Translations under genes and position numbers: made by a program
Shown: positions 48,901-59,200 of the stretch, piece by piece
How the letters are laid out: each line of letters begins with the position of its first letter
How positions within the stretch are numbered: position 1 is the first letter of the stretch
Origin: Nereocystis luetkeana
Lineage: Eukaryota > Sar > Phaeophyceae > Laminariales > Laminariaceae
DNA length: 64,000 nucleotides
Assembly: GCA_031213475.1 (NCBI GenBank)
Contig: JARUPZ010000005.1
Location: forward strand, 8,304,988 to 8,368,987
Direction of reading: 5' to 3'
The notes under the pieces: model-generated
Database searches by the model: none
What the model saw: only the letters and a program-made list of their open reading frames with translations
Told to the model about the DNA's origin: nothing

Positions 48901-51570
48901 AAGCTGTGTGTCATTTCGGGTTCCTCCTCGTCGGCGTCGTCCGATTCCGGAACGCTCGTGTGTTGATTTCCTCGATTTTTGGTTGCGGTGGCGCTCTCCC
49001 GTGACAGACCTGAATCAGCGTGTGTTTTTGTTTTGTTTTGTTTTCCGGAGGGGGGTGGTCTACAGTCCCATGTCCAGTGGTTCATGGTGCCCGAATCGAA
49101 CCCCGTTGTCGTGCTCTTTGCGTTGCTTCGTGGGAACCGACCGATCTAATTACCACAACCGACTGTGTACCCCCACCCTGGTGCAATCAGCAACAAGTCC
49201 TCGTCGCCGAGGGGTTCGGCGAGAGGGGGCAACCTCAGCAGCGGTCCCAGAGGAAGCCCCGCGACAAGCGGCCCCCGGGGATCCGGCGGCGGCGCGAGCG
49301 CGGGGAAAGGGGGCGCGGCAGCAGCCAGTGGCCCAAGAGGAGGTGGGGCTGCGGTCGGCCCTCGCGGAAGCGTGATAACCAGTGGAACCAGAGCGGGCGG
49401 TGGATCAAGTGGGGGCAAGATAGGCGGGCTTTCCAGTGGGGCCAAAATTGGCGGGCTTTCCAGCGCAGCCAGAGGAGGTGGGGTTTCGAGCGGGGCCAGA
49501 GGGGGCGGGACAGCACGCGGGTCTAAGGCAAGCGCGGTGACCGGTGGGGCGAGAGGGGGAGGCGCGGCGGCGAGCGGGCTGAAGGGGAAGGGGGTGACGA
49601 GTGGGTCGGCTTTGAAGCGGAGCGCGGTGGCGCATTTGGCCAACCTTAAGCGCGCGAGAGTGGATGATGACTCGCTGAGAAGGCCTGCCAACGAGGCAAG
49701 TTCCGTGTGTGATTTTCCCGTTTAGTTCACCAGGAATTTTTGGTCGGTTGTATGTTTCTGTTGTTGTTCTCCAGTGTTTGCTACTACCACCAGTTATAGG
49801 AGAAGACGTCCAGTTGCTTCTTGCTGGCATAGAACCGTGTTTTTCTTAGGGCCATGAGTCTACATGTTACGTTTATATGTGGTGCGGTCCGGTGCCCTCA
49901 TCGAAATATTGATGTACTGTGGTACGGCACACGCGCGCGACCTCATACCTCACCGCACGAAGTGCTTGGCCCGAGAAGGCTGCTTTGCTGGACATCCTTC
50001 CCGCTAGCCACCCCACAACGAAGTGCCTCGTGTGTTGTGGTATGTCTGGCATGGTAGCCTTCCCAGGCTAACAGCAGCCAAGACATCAGCGAAGATGCCG
50101 TGTACCAGGTAGTGAAACATACCTCCATGGATGTAAACGTAAGTACCGTTTGGATCTCCATATACGCACGATCGAAGTGTCACACACAGCCTGCAAAGAT
50201 AAATTCCGACGAAATATTTTCTCTCACAGCTGTTGCTTTTTCAATTTTATAATTATTGCTACCCCCACGATCCTTACGTTTCGTGTGTTATTTGGGGGGA
50301 CAGAGTTGAGTACATATCGCATTTCGTGCGGTGCGGTGCGGTAATAGATCCTCCCTCGTGTGGCTTTTAACAGTATTTTAATATTTCGATGCGTCCACCG
50401 GAGCGACCACGAACGTAACAAGCAGAGTCACATTTTGTTCGTCAACGGAACTCACTATCGCGCAGCCGACATGCGGTGTTTCGGAGTAGTTGCAAGCAGC
50501 ACTGTTGCACGAAAGGCCTTGAGGTCATGAAGTATACCAGCTATTTATTGTCTTCCTCATATGCGGACTGTATACCCCGCATGAGGCCATACAAAACCCG
50601 TGGTACGCGCGATCGAATTATTGCACACAGCCCGCGAAGATGAGCTTCGACGAAATCCTCGACCTCACAGCTGTTGTTTTATGTTTTTATAAATATATGT
50701 ACTTCGTGTGCATATATTATATCATTCCATACTTTGTACGAGACATGAGGTATACATGATGTTTTTCGCGGGAAATAACGGGTCTGTGTGAACCGGTTGG
50801 GAGCAATATGCTACAATAAGCAGACCGCGGTTTGACCCCTTACCTGACCGCCTCTTGCCGCCGCCGCCTTACATTTGACCTAGTATATTAACCCTTTTCA
50901 CAGCTGCAAAAATGATCCCATACCAATTTTAAGTATTTCCCCCAAAAAAATGTGGATGCAGTTAGTCCTACAAGGGGTTAAGGTCAAAGCAAGACTTGCA
51001 CGACACGCCCAAAAATACTGGTCTTCTTCGTAGCGTATTTGCTCCGGAGCATGCCGTGTGGCCCCATCTTTGTCCCGCCTCTAACCTGCTCGCCCGGAAG
51101 CGGTTCGCGCGGTTGTTCTACCTCTCTGCCCCTGTAACCGTGTGCATCATCCGACCACCGTTGTCCTGGGTGCGTCGCGGTGTGCGCGGTGATAGTTGTC
51201 GTGCACCGGGTACATTTGGTGCCCACCTTTCGTACAGTATATCAGACCTCCCCTTCGAGGCACCCACCCCCCTTCGTAGGTGTCTCAGGGTTTAGTTGGT
51301 CTCTCAAACCATCTTCAATCTTGCCCACGGGGCGAAAGTTAACCGCTCAGATCTGGTCGCATTTTTCATTTGGGCCGTTTTTCGTTTCTCTGCAGAGAGG
51401 GGCGGGCTCGGCAGGAGGCGGGGGCGGGGGCAGGGGGGGGAAGAGCGCCGCAGGTGGAGCGGGGGGAGGCGTTGCCGAGTGCAATCGGCGAAAGAGTGGG
51501 CGCGCTCGGAAGCGAAAAGTGCTGGACGGCCAGGCAGGCGACGAGGACGACTTGGACGACGAATACCAAA
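39963..51570 (+). CDS. Two-SANT/Myb-domain protein with Gly/Arg/Lys-rich tail
   Basis: Exons are about 39963 (or 39976)-40060, 42525-42605, 43830-43934, 44844-44960, 45574-45847, 48594-48675, 49191-49695 and 51396-51570. Phases at the joins are 0, 0, 0, 0, 1, 2 and 0, all matching. Exons 1-2 encode a SANT repeat (FSHEEHSAFLDAMERYG, NEWEKIAQ, then VRLHAHDYF, the SHAQKYF-like third helix). Exons 3-4 encode a second repeat (DWTFEQDMVFEHAMAEFDE, then PLRWLKVASLLPGK and RHRYQRL), close to the first SANT repeat of plant DIVARICATA/ZRF1-type proteins. The tail is low-complexity Gly/Ser/Arg with RGG-like steps, then a basic RRKSGRARKRK and an acidic DEDDLDDEY. A nuclear DNA- or chromatin-binding role is inferred from the family. 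The 5' exon and the 3' end are missing. Confidence 0.82.
40363..40486. mobile_element. Foldback MITE, family A (copy 1)
   Basis: The element begins ATTACGGGGGTC and ends GGTCCCCGGTAAT, so the ends are inverted repeats of the family-A terminus ATTACGGGGGACCATAGTTA. The inner part is A/T-rich and includes AATATTTGGTCC, the inverse of the GGACCAAATATT word seen in the other copies. It has no coding capacity, at about 124 bp. It sits in the first intron of the SANT gene, surrounded by several TACCAGGTA motifs. Confidence 0.75.
41669..41763. mobile_element. Foldback repeat, family B (copy 1)
   Basis: About 95 bp with ends AACCCTTTTAGGACC and GTGCTAAAAGGGTTAA and an inner inverted pair, GTCCCGTTTTGGGGACAAA facing TTTGTCCCCACATATGGGG. 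It can fold almost end to end. It has no coding capacity. Related copies lie at 44150, 47299, 48222 and 50890. Confidence 0.75.
42926..42948 (+). repeat. Poly-G run, 23 bases
   Basis: An uninterrupted G run lies in a SANT-gene intron. Similar C runs occur at 47790-47805 and 63282-63299. Exact lengths of such runs are often unreliable in assemblies. Confidence 0.95.
44150..44243. mobile_element. Foldback repeat, family B (copy 2)
   Basis: The ends are AACCCCATTTAGGACTGCA and CTGCAGTACTAAAAGGGTT. The interior carries GGACTAAACACTTGGAATTAGAG, close to the copies at 48.2 kb. It is in the SANT-gene intron between the two exons of the second SANT domain. Confidence 0.7.
47299..47400. mobile_element. 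Foldback repeat, family B (copy 3)
   Basis: It contains CCCATTTAAGAACTACAGTCC, CCCGTTTTGGGGACAAAGCACT and the opposing CCAAAACGGGAGTGCAGTTTG. The ends are more eroded than in copies 1 and 2. It ends 8 bp before family-A copy 2, so two small elements sit side by side. Confidence 0.65.
47408..47520. mobile_element. Foldback MITE, family A (copy 2)
   Basis: About 113 bp, starting AATACGGGGGGCCATAGTTA and ending TTAACTATGGTTCCCCGTAAT. The inside contains ACCAAATATTGTT and ATGTATACCACAGGTCC, words also found in copies 4 and 5. It lies in a SANT-gene intron, immediately downstream of a family-B foldback repeat. Confidence 0.85.
48222..48307. mobile_element. Foldback repeat, family B (copy 4, degenerate)
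   Basis: It shares TGCGCTCCCATTTCGGAGACAAAT and ACTTGGAAGTAGAGTCAGAT with the other copies. The terminal AACCCTTTTAG words are mostly lost (CAGTACCTGAAAGG remains on the right). It is an old copy in an intron of the SANT gene. Confidence 0.5.
49696..51395 (+). other. Probable GC-AG intron of the SANT gene
   Basis: No GT donor fits the end of the 49191-49695 exon, but GAG followed by GCAAGT at 49696 matches the usual GC-donor consensus. The next exon begins at 51396 after TTTCTCTGCAG. Phase 0 to phase 0 joining keeps the Gly/Arg-rich frame. The intron contains an imperfect ~85-bp direct repeat (about 50165-50250 and 50608-50690) and a copy of the AACCCTTTT foldback repeat at 50890-50981. Confidence 0.55.
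50890..50981. mobile_element. Foldback repeat, family B (copy 5)
   Basis: The ends AACCCTTTTCACAGCTGCA and TGCAGTTAGTCCTACAAGGGGTTAA form an imperfect inverted pair over about 92 bp. The interior is A/T-rich and diverged. It lies in the probable GC-AG intron. Confidence 0.6.
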
Positions 51571-51577
51571 GTGAGAG

Positions 51578-51870
51578 AGCAAGTGCTTGTCGGAGGTTTG
51601 TTTTTCGGAGACTTGTTTGCCGGAGGCTTATTTGGCGGAGGATAGGTTGGCTCGTCGGAGACTTGTCGAGACGTGCTGGGAGACTTGGTCGCAGAGTTTC
51701 TCCGAGAATGGTCGGACACTTGATCGAAAACTTGGTCAGAGGCATCGGTCGGAGACTTGGTTTGAGACTTGATCTTGCTCGGAGGCTCGGAAAGAGAGTT
51801 TGCTCGGAGATTGGTCGGAAGCGTGACCGGAGACTTGATGCGGGGATTGCCGGAGACTCGGTCGGAGGCT
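51578..51870 (+). repeat. Degenerate ~12-bp minisatellite (TCGGAGACTTGG-like)
   Basis: Directly after the last confident SANT exon, the words TCGGAGACTTG, TCGGAGGCT and GTCGGACACTTG recur about every 10-14 bases for nearly 300 bp. Because the array contains no stops in one frame, it produces a long spurious Arg-rich reading frame continuing the exon. I read it as intronic or 3' non-coding DNA. Confidence 0.65.
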
Positions 51871-52443
51871 GTTGCAGGCGGGGGCAAGGCAGTATGTCCA
51901 TGATCTGCGGGCAACTTACACTTTGTTTAGTTCCCGTGTGTTGGTGCTGTAGGCTACCAAGACTCCGATCGTTCCATGCTGGCTCTGTCTCTCGCCGGTG
52001 CGGCGTTTGCTGTCCAAGCTGAGTGGAGGGCCACAGGCTGTTCTTCTCGCTTCGCCAGACGAGCAACACTGCGTTTGAGTTGACGCGGTTAATACCTCTT
52101 CGAAAGTACGGGTTTGAGGTTTCGTCGTCATTTGTGATAGTTGGCACCGTTATGCCATTTCCATCCGGCAGTGAAAGTTAGGCCAGAGTTCGGCGGCGTT
52201 CGATAAGATAAGGTTGCATGCGACCGTTGTGTGTTGTGTGTGTATACTCCGTAGGGCAATTATATTGTTTGTCCGGGACGCCTTGCTGCATGCATCCCGT
52301 AAGACGCCACGGTAGAATACAAAATAGAGGCCTCCACCCTCCACCATGCAAGAAACGGAAGGAACCGGTACACCGCCCGGGCCGTGTTGCGGTTGGTAAT
52401 GGATTTTTTTTTTCTTTACCGAAAGATGTTGATACCTCGACAG

Positions 52444-52466
52444 GTCGTGGTCTAGACCATCTGTGA
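52444..52466 (+). CDS. Possible terminal exon of the SANT gene
   Basis: The exon ending at 51570 stops in phase 1 before GTGAGAG. A phase-1 acceptor (ACCTCGACAG) at 52443 would add S-R-G-L-D-H-L and a TGA. A competing acceptor (GTGCCCCGCAG) sits just before a 54.27-54.41 kb segment that is open in phase 2 (PPPVPPPEVEAAPSHTRKR) and closes quickly in phase 1. I cannot choose between them. Confidence 0.25.
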
Positions 52467-52837
52467 TACTTCCTCACCTGCCGTTTGTGAGAGGTTGTGC
52501 AGGGCCTGAGAAGTACATATCCAACCCTGGAAACATCCGCGAGACCGTGCGGACTATTCGAGTGCCAGCCGGCAACATGAGCTACTGCTGTAGAGATCGT
52601 GCAAGATTCGGGAGTAGATGATCTATCTGCCTTGAAATACCTAGATCGTGAAGTGGGTTTAATGCTCTGGGTGGAGATACAGTGACAGTTGAGTCTTCAT
52701 ATTGATGTGTAAACGTTCCTTATATTTCCGGCCAGATTTGTATACCTCATTCGGTAAATACGCAGCCCATGGGGCTTAGCTTTGTTTTGTTTCTTCTCAA
52801 TTCGGTAGTTGGGTGCTACCTAGCTATATGGTCGGCT

Positions 52838-53172
52838 TCGCCGGTGGCTTGGTAGGTAGTCCGCGTGCCTATTGTCTTGAGTTAATTTCGTGGGCTTGAG
52901 TCTCGCCGAGTGCATGCTCGTAGGCATTTTTTCTGGCGTACAAATTGATCAGCGGAAAGCGCGAGAGCGTGAGTTAGCAAAGTTCGATGGGAATCGACGA
53001 GCAGTTGGAATGCTGAACCCTGTGCGCGATAAAAATGAAGGCAAGTGCCTGGGAGGAGAAGGGCAGGGACGACACCTGCGACCACGGCTTGTCCAGAAGA
53101 TCGGTGAGGGTAAAACCTCCTACGGGTTAAGAACGATAGCAAATGTGATGCCCAAGAAAAAAGAAAAAAGAT
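52838..53172 (+). mobile_element. tRNA-derived SINE-like element, subfamily 2 (copy 1)
   Basis: The head resembles a tRNA promoter, with an A-box-like TGGCTTGGTAGG followed by a B-box-like GGGCTTGAGTCTC. The body includes TCGACGAGCAGTTGGAATGC, GCGCGATAAAAATGAAGGCA, CCACGGCTTGTCCAGAAG and GAGGGTAAAACCTCC. These body words recur in order at 59.3 kb. It ends in an A-rich stretch (CCCAAGAAAAAAGAAAAAAG). No ORF is conserved. Confidence 0.65.
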
Positions 53173-56100
53173 GCTGCAGGTCGATTGAGGAGGAGCGTCT
53201 GAAACTTTGGGTGCTACCCCTCTGCCCAAGCACGCATCGAAACGTCCGTCTCGATCAAAAATAGACGCCTGTAAATACGTTTTGGTGGTGTGCTAGCTAT
53301 GGTCTTGACTCAGCAGTTTGCATGCTTGATGCTTTGGGCGGCCCTTCGTTGTGGAGTGGCCAGTGTCTCCGGCGGGTGCCGTAGGTATATCTCGAGCGTC
53401 AGCAGCGAGCCCGCCGTCGATCCTGACGGCAACTGCCGTCCGCCCACCCGTCTGGCGGTTTTCAGTCGCCAGGCTTCCAGAAGTTTTGCGATTAGCGTCG
53501 TGCCACTCACGCCGGCCAATATGATATACATATATACCCTCAGCATCGTCCGTGCCTCAAGCCCGGATGACTCCCGGGGGGCAAAGGTCGCCCGGACTGT
53601 GACAGCTTACTGAGCTGGGTGTGGCGGTCCAACTATTGGTTGACCATAGGTCGAGGGGCCCTCGATTAGTTTGGTGCCTTGCCCAAGCCTTGGCCCTCTC
53701 AAGCGATTCCCCTTTTTAATTGGGGTCGCCCCCGTGGATTGCGGTTGTGCACCATGGAAGCATGCATGGGCTACAGTAGGAGGATAGTTGTCCCTCTTTG
53801 AAGAGATTGCTGTCACAAAAATGCCTGCCGTTTCAATGGTGCTGAAGTCCCCCTAGCCTCAAAGAGCGATACGTCGGTGCCTTCCGTGGGTCCTCTCCGA
53901 CCGCCATACCGGAGGCTGTGTAACCCTTGGCCGGGGTTCTTCGAAAATGGTTGGAATACAGTCGGCTGTAAGCCCTATCCCTTAACCTAGTTCCGACCGC
54001 CTGGGAAAAATCTCGGAATGAAGACGTAATGAGTTGTTACCACCTATCAACCGTCTCGTCGAAGCTAGACCAAGTCGCTACTGGCCGTTCGGGTGCTTGT
54101 TGCGTGTCTTCCCCACGCCTCTCTCCCCCCCCCCGAGCCAGCTTTCTCCCGTAAATACGCGTGTTTGCCCTCATATTATCTCACCATAGGTCACTCACTG
54201 GCATCCCCTTCCCTCACCCTCGCCGTTGCTCGCTCGCGTTGGCGAAACGTAATATTTTTCGTGCCCCGCAGGCGGTCCCCACCACCAGTACCACCACCGG
54301 AGGTAGAGGCAGCTCCTAGTCACACGCGCAAGCGATGTACGATTCTACCCGTTGATTGCTTAAGCGCTGGCACCAGAGGGCCGTCGCACGTCTCTGGCGG
54401 TGTGGACTGATCACGACCGTGGCCCTCATTCTTCGTATGGCTCTCGTCCTTGCCCCCTTTTTCGTGCCCTGCTGCAAATATCGTGTTCTACACGAAATCC
54501 AAGTAGTTTGTCCCCGATAGCACGGGCGCAGTTCTGAAGGGATGAAATATGCCTGGTATGGGAAAGTGGTACCTGGTACTTCAGCGATAGAAAGTGCCAG
54601 TTACAGCGACAGCAAGGACAAGAGAGAAGGGGGTGAGGATAAAGAGCGGCCAGTTTGGCGGGCAAACAGGCATCTCTCCGCCGATTCGTTTCGTTCGCCC
54701 GTTTGCCCCGTCAGCCCTAAGTTTGTTGCGATCAGTGGAGCTGCCGTTAGAGAATTCCGCGTGTTTTATGTTGTTGTGTGTTTCTCTGTATCTTTGCCTT
54801 CCCCTACCCCTCCCCCCTTTTCCCCTCTCCGTCTAGTCTGTCCTTTTGCGGGGGCTCGCGGTATATCTTTAGCGTCGTCGACGTGGAATGGAACGCAACT
54901 AGCGCTGGGAGGTCGCGTGTAGAGTATTCGTGATGTGAATGAAGACTTCGTGAGGGAGGGGGTACTAGAAGATCGTTTCCTCGTGAATGTATCCCACGGG
55001 AACAAATCAAGGTACACTAACTCCTTCTTCGTGCTGTGCTGCTGTAGTGTAATACGATGTCAGGCTGGCTGGCCACACAGAAGGCCTGAGTACCATTTAG
55101 GCGCTGATAAGCAGAATCTCTTACATACACGTGTACATTTTCGAGGGACCACCCGCAGATCTCGCTTGCGTAGGCTCTAGGCTCGCCTGTTGAGCGTAGC
55201 TGTCGGTCGGAGTTGCCTACTGTATGCCTTTTACCGCCGCCGGCGTGCGGTTTGGGTTCCGGCCGGTCAGTTGACTGATGTCTCATCGGTCCGTGCCAAG
55301 TGCCTCCGCGGGGGTTGCCGGAGTCGTATCCCTCTTAGAGGGATGCTGACGAGACCAAGACGTAAAAATTGGACCATCTTTGTACTAAGTTTGTGGGATG
55401 CAGGTTCGAGGTCCAAGCTGCTACGTGTACAATATTAGCAAAAAGTGTACGGCGTCTTCCTAGCAGTTAGCGAGACGTAGGGGTGTGACGTAGAGAAGCC
55501 TTTATCGGTTTTCGACTCCCATTTTTTTTTGTTCCTCCCATCTGTGTCGGTTATTGGGCGCCGTGGCTTTGTTTCCTCCACTATTTGTTTCGCGCACGGG
55601 AGAGCTCAAACTCTCTTTTTCCTCTGGTGGTTTGTGTGAACCCCGCTCACGCCGAAGGAAGATTAGGGTCAATTCGCCTTGCTGGTGGATGAGTGGAGGA
55701 TGATTCGGTCACTCTGCCGGGGATATGTGTAGCTGATAGTGTGCTGCTAGCAATGCAACGCAGCAGCATTTGCCGAGCCCCTCGAGCGCAACACACGATC
55801 GTGGGCTACATCTTATTCCAGGTAATAAAGTAGCTACAAAGTTGAACCCCATTTGGGCGAAGGGGTTAGTTGGTGAGGTCTCTACCGTTTTTTTTCGATG
55901 GAGGCGCGAAAGAGGATACTATGGGGGGCGATATCCCAAAAATTATTATACCATGAACATAACATACAGAGCGGCAGCATGGCTTGTTGTGCTGTCACAG
56001 CTTCCGTCTGGTGTGTTCGGCCTGGCGAAGTGGGCGCGCTGACATCAAATCCTTGGTGATGAAGGCATTCCTAGTATGTGTCAAATATTACTACCAGGTA

Positions 56101-57097
56101 AGTATTAAGTAGCGTCAATAACGATACTTTGTATCACCTTAGTTTGGGCTTTACTGATGACGCGCTCCAATACTGCGATCTGCTTCGGAGTACAAATTGA
56201 CATCAGAGCTGCATGATATATGATATGCAAGGCGCCTCGCTCAGCGGGCGGCAGATATATGTATGTGCAGTGGGCAGATGTCCATGGTGGCAGGTGCAAA
56301 CTAGCGACTTACATGCAAATACCAAGAGCCCCGCCGGCGTGCTCCAGGAAAACAACCCGGACGCCACATGCATGAGTAGGTGTAGACTTGAATACTTACT
56401 TACAGTAAGCCCTCCCTCTCAGAGAGCTCCGTCGGTAAATTCTCCCACCTTTCGCACCCCTTCAAGCTGCGTGATGGTTCTATTTAATACCTGGTAGAGT
56501 ATAAAATTCCTGCCAGTACAAGTTTTCACAATGAATTTCGAAGTTTGACGCGGAACAACAATAACTACGGCTTATTCTTATCGGAGAGCGCTTTTTCCAA
56601 AATTTCCAATTTTTGGAAATAATTGGAGATATCGATAAACGGAGGCGTTCTGTCACTATTCGTGAAATTCTCCAGAAGCAAAAATATCAAGTTCGTTAAC
56701 ATTCCAATATTTGGGGGGAAAAAACAGGAAAACATGGAAGATTAAAAAACTGCCCGAAACAGATGTCGAAAATTTGGAAAAAAAGCTCTCCGATAAGAAT
56801 GGCCCTAATAAGAAAAGAGGAAAATATAAGAAACTCATCCTACGGTCAAAATATGATAAGCAATCGGTACAAATAACCGGATAACAAAGAGGAAAAATAT
56901 ACATACACACGTGGAAGAAGCATACTCGTCGTACATGGTGGCTCTCGGCAGCACCTACTCATGTCTGCTTGCTGGCGTTGTCGCACTCTGATAGGCACGA
57001 ACGTATTGCATGCATTTTGCTGCTCTACTAGATAGAGCGTTCTCAGCCCGGCGCCCATCCATGGGATTGAAATAATCTTGCAGAAAAAGACTGCACT

Positions 57098-57203
57098 ATT
57101 ACAGGGGACCATAGTAAATAGGACCAAATATTGTTAGTAAAAATAGAGAAATATGTAGGTTTTTGTATCTAACGTAGGCCCTATTTAATAAGGTCCCCTG
57201 TAA
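57098..57203. mobile_element. Foldback MITE, family A (copy 3)
   Basis: About 106 bp with ends ATTACAGGGGACCATAGTAA and AGGTCCCCTGTAA. The inside has GGACCAAATATTGTTAG and a TAGGCCCTATTTA half. A change in the end (CAGGGG for CGGGGG) is mirrored in the opposite end, as expected if the two arms came from one foldback progenitor. Confidence 0.85.
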
Positions 57204-57312
57204 AAGGCTGTAGGGTGGCTGGTAAGGTCTGTATTTTTTCCTGTGCCTATTGCCCTGTTCTGGCAGGGGAGCTAGCCTTCAAGAAAGTGGTCGACTCGGG
57301 CGTTAATTTTCT

Positions 57313-57777
57313 TATTACGGGGGACCAAAGCCGGTCGCCCCGGTGGGTCAAGTGGTTAACCTCGAATGCTGCTTGTGTTTGAGTCGTGGGTTCAAGCCCC
57401 AGGTGGGTCGGACATTTGACTTTATTTGCAAAAACAAAAATAAAAAAGGATTCAATTGTTGAGAGCGTCTTGCAGCGTGGGTAGGCACAATTCGATGCGA
57501 GTCGACGAGGGGAGAAAAGGCTGAAATCTTCTCGCGATAAAAATGAAGGCACGTACCGTAGCGGAAAGGGGGAAGAAGAACCTGCTATGTGACCCCGGAT
57601 CTGAGTTACGAGTTGGAAGGAGCAGAGAGAGAAGATGTGCGATTATAATAAATGGGATGAGCAAAAAAAAAAAAAAAAAGTTAATAGTAGTACCAAATAT
57701 ATGGTCAGTAAAAATAGTAAAATATACTGCTGTATAGGTTTTATCTATACCACAGGTCCTATTAACTATGGTCCCCA
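57313..57777. mobile_element. Foldback MITE, family A (copy 4), split by a SINE
   Basis: The left end ATTACGGGGGACCAAAG lies at 57313-57329. The family sequence then stops and resumes right after a poly-A run at 57680 with TTAATAGTAGTACCAAATAT, ending ATTAACTATGGTCCCC near 57776. Removing the intervening ~350 bp restores a normal ~115-bp family-A element. AAAG flanks both sides and may be the target-site duplication. Confidence 0.8.
57330..57679 (+). mobile_element. tRNA-derived SINE-like element, subfamily 1, with poly-A tail
   Basis: The head holds an A box (GGGTCAAGTGGTTAA) and a B box (GTGGGTTCAAGCCCC) in tRNA-like spacing. The arms do not form a good acceptor stem, so it is not a working tRNA. 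The body has GAGTCGACGAGGGGAG, CTCGCGATAAAAATGAAGGC and GGATCTGAGTTACGA. A run of 17 A closes it at 57663-57679. It is inserted into family-A MITE copy 4. Confidence 0.75.
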
Positions 57778-58935
57778 TTTATAGTTGATCTCATCAAACC
57801 CTGACTCCTCATTTTGTGCCAAATTTGAGTCATCTTATTGGGTGACGTTTTTGCTATGTTGTTGTATGTATTGTTAGTAGTATAAATCACTCGTGTTGTT
57901 GGTGGTCCTTCCAGTGCTTCAGCGACGCTGCGGCCTTTTGGGTTGACCGTATAGTCACCCGGCCCGTCCCATTATCTTGGACGCACTGATGAGGGAGAGT
58001 CTGCTGGTTCGATTTTCATCTCGAAATAGCTCCAACATCTCTATTCAGTACATGCAAGTATGATGCTCATGTATGGACCTGGTATGTTTTTTACGTACGT
58101 ACGTGATCGATCACATTTTCTACGAAACAAGGCACGTCCTACAGTTAGTAGTAGTACTACTACTCATCAAGAAGGTACGACGAGTTTACCTGCGCGTCCT
58201 ACAGACAAGTATTATACCGACTCGTATCTCGAGGGGAGGTCATAATATATGAGCCGGTGTTGCGACCTCGGGGGGGAGGGGGGGTGGGGGGGGCAAAAGA
58301 AGATTTGTGACCCTTTAAAATCAGAAAAATAAAACGAGAGTCAATCATGGAGGAGCAGTGAGAAAAAGGGGGGGAAACAAGAAAGACCACAATAATTTCT
58401 GTGACAGAAAGAAATCGCTTTTTTTACTTTCTTTCTGTTGGATCAATGTCGATGGCTCTCTAACAAACGGAAGCCACCGCTGTCGATATCTTGCCCGGCT
58501 TTCGTTCGTGTGCTTCACAGGTTCGCAAGCACACACACACATCAGGTTTGATCTGCTCGAGTCAAGACACGGAAGAAGAGAAGATCTGAGGCACACCCTG
58601 CGGCTGAGGAAATCTTTGAAAATCCGAAAAATCTTCGGGGTTGAATTCCTTGTCACCCCGCGCCATACATTCCATAAAATTACTACATGAAACCCATGCG
58701 TGACTCTGGTGTGGCCATTTGGGCTTCTGGCAGTTGGCTGTAGCTCTCTGGCCCAAACATCTACGAGTTCTGAAGCTCGGGAAAGATGGGCCTCCTTTCC
58801 TACGCGATGACGATATGCACGATAGGAGTCGGTCTGGCTGCATTGGTGAGGAGGTGGTGATTTGTGTTGGTACAGGTGCTTTTCGTTTGTTCTCGGAGTT
58901 GAGACAACTGCTGCTACTATAATACTGCTACTGAT

Positions 58936-58965
58936 TCAGCTGCTGAAGCTGCTGCTGCTGCTGCT

Positions 58966-59030
<65 letters not shown>

Positions 59031-59037
59031 TGCTGCT

Positions 59038-59100
<63 letters not shown>

Positions 59101-59110
59101 CTGCTGCTTG
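58936..59110 (+). repeat. CTG/CAG trinucleotide tract, about 170 bp
   Basis: Nearly 60 triplets of GCT/CTG are interrupted by TTG and TTC triplets. It reads as poly-Leu or, on the other strand, poly-Ala in frames that cannot be linked to a gene. It lies between SINE-like elements in a gene-poor stretch. Confidence 0.95.
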
Positions 59111-59200
59111 CTGGATTACGGATTCCCTCTATAGAAGTCGTTATGTGCCTACCAGATACCTTTGAGCTGGGATACCATCCAGCATATGCCATCGTACCCC

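Noticed and set aside
51571..52022. Arg-rich C-terminal extension of the SANT protein
   Set aside because: The frame runs through a degenerate 12-bp minisatellite right after a GTGAGAG donor, so the Arg/Leu/Gly text is a by-product of the repeat.
53290..53613. 107-codon + strand ORF and the overlapping - strand ORF
   Set aside because: Both strands are open with similar composition. There is no splice support or recognisable domain. A decayed mobile-element fragment is as likely as a gene.
57330..57412. Functional tRNA gene
   Set aside because: A and B boxes are present, but the acceptor arms do not pair, the T stem is weak, and the sequence continues into a SINE-like body with a poly-A tail.
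58862..59134. Poly-leucine protein
   Set aside because: It is simply the CTG tract read in one frame, with no gene context.
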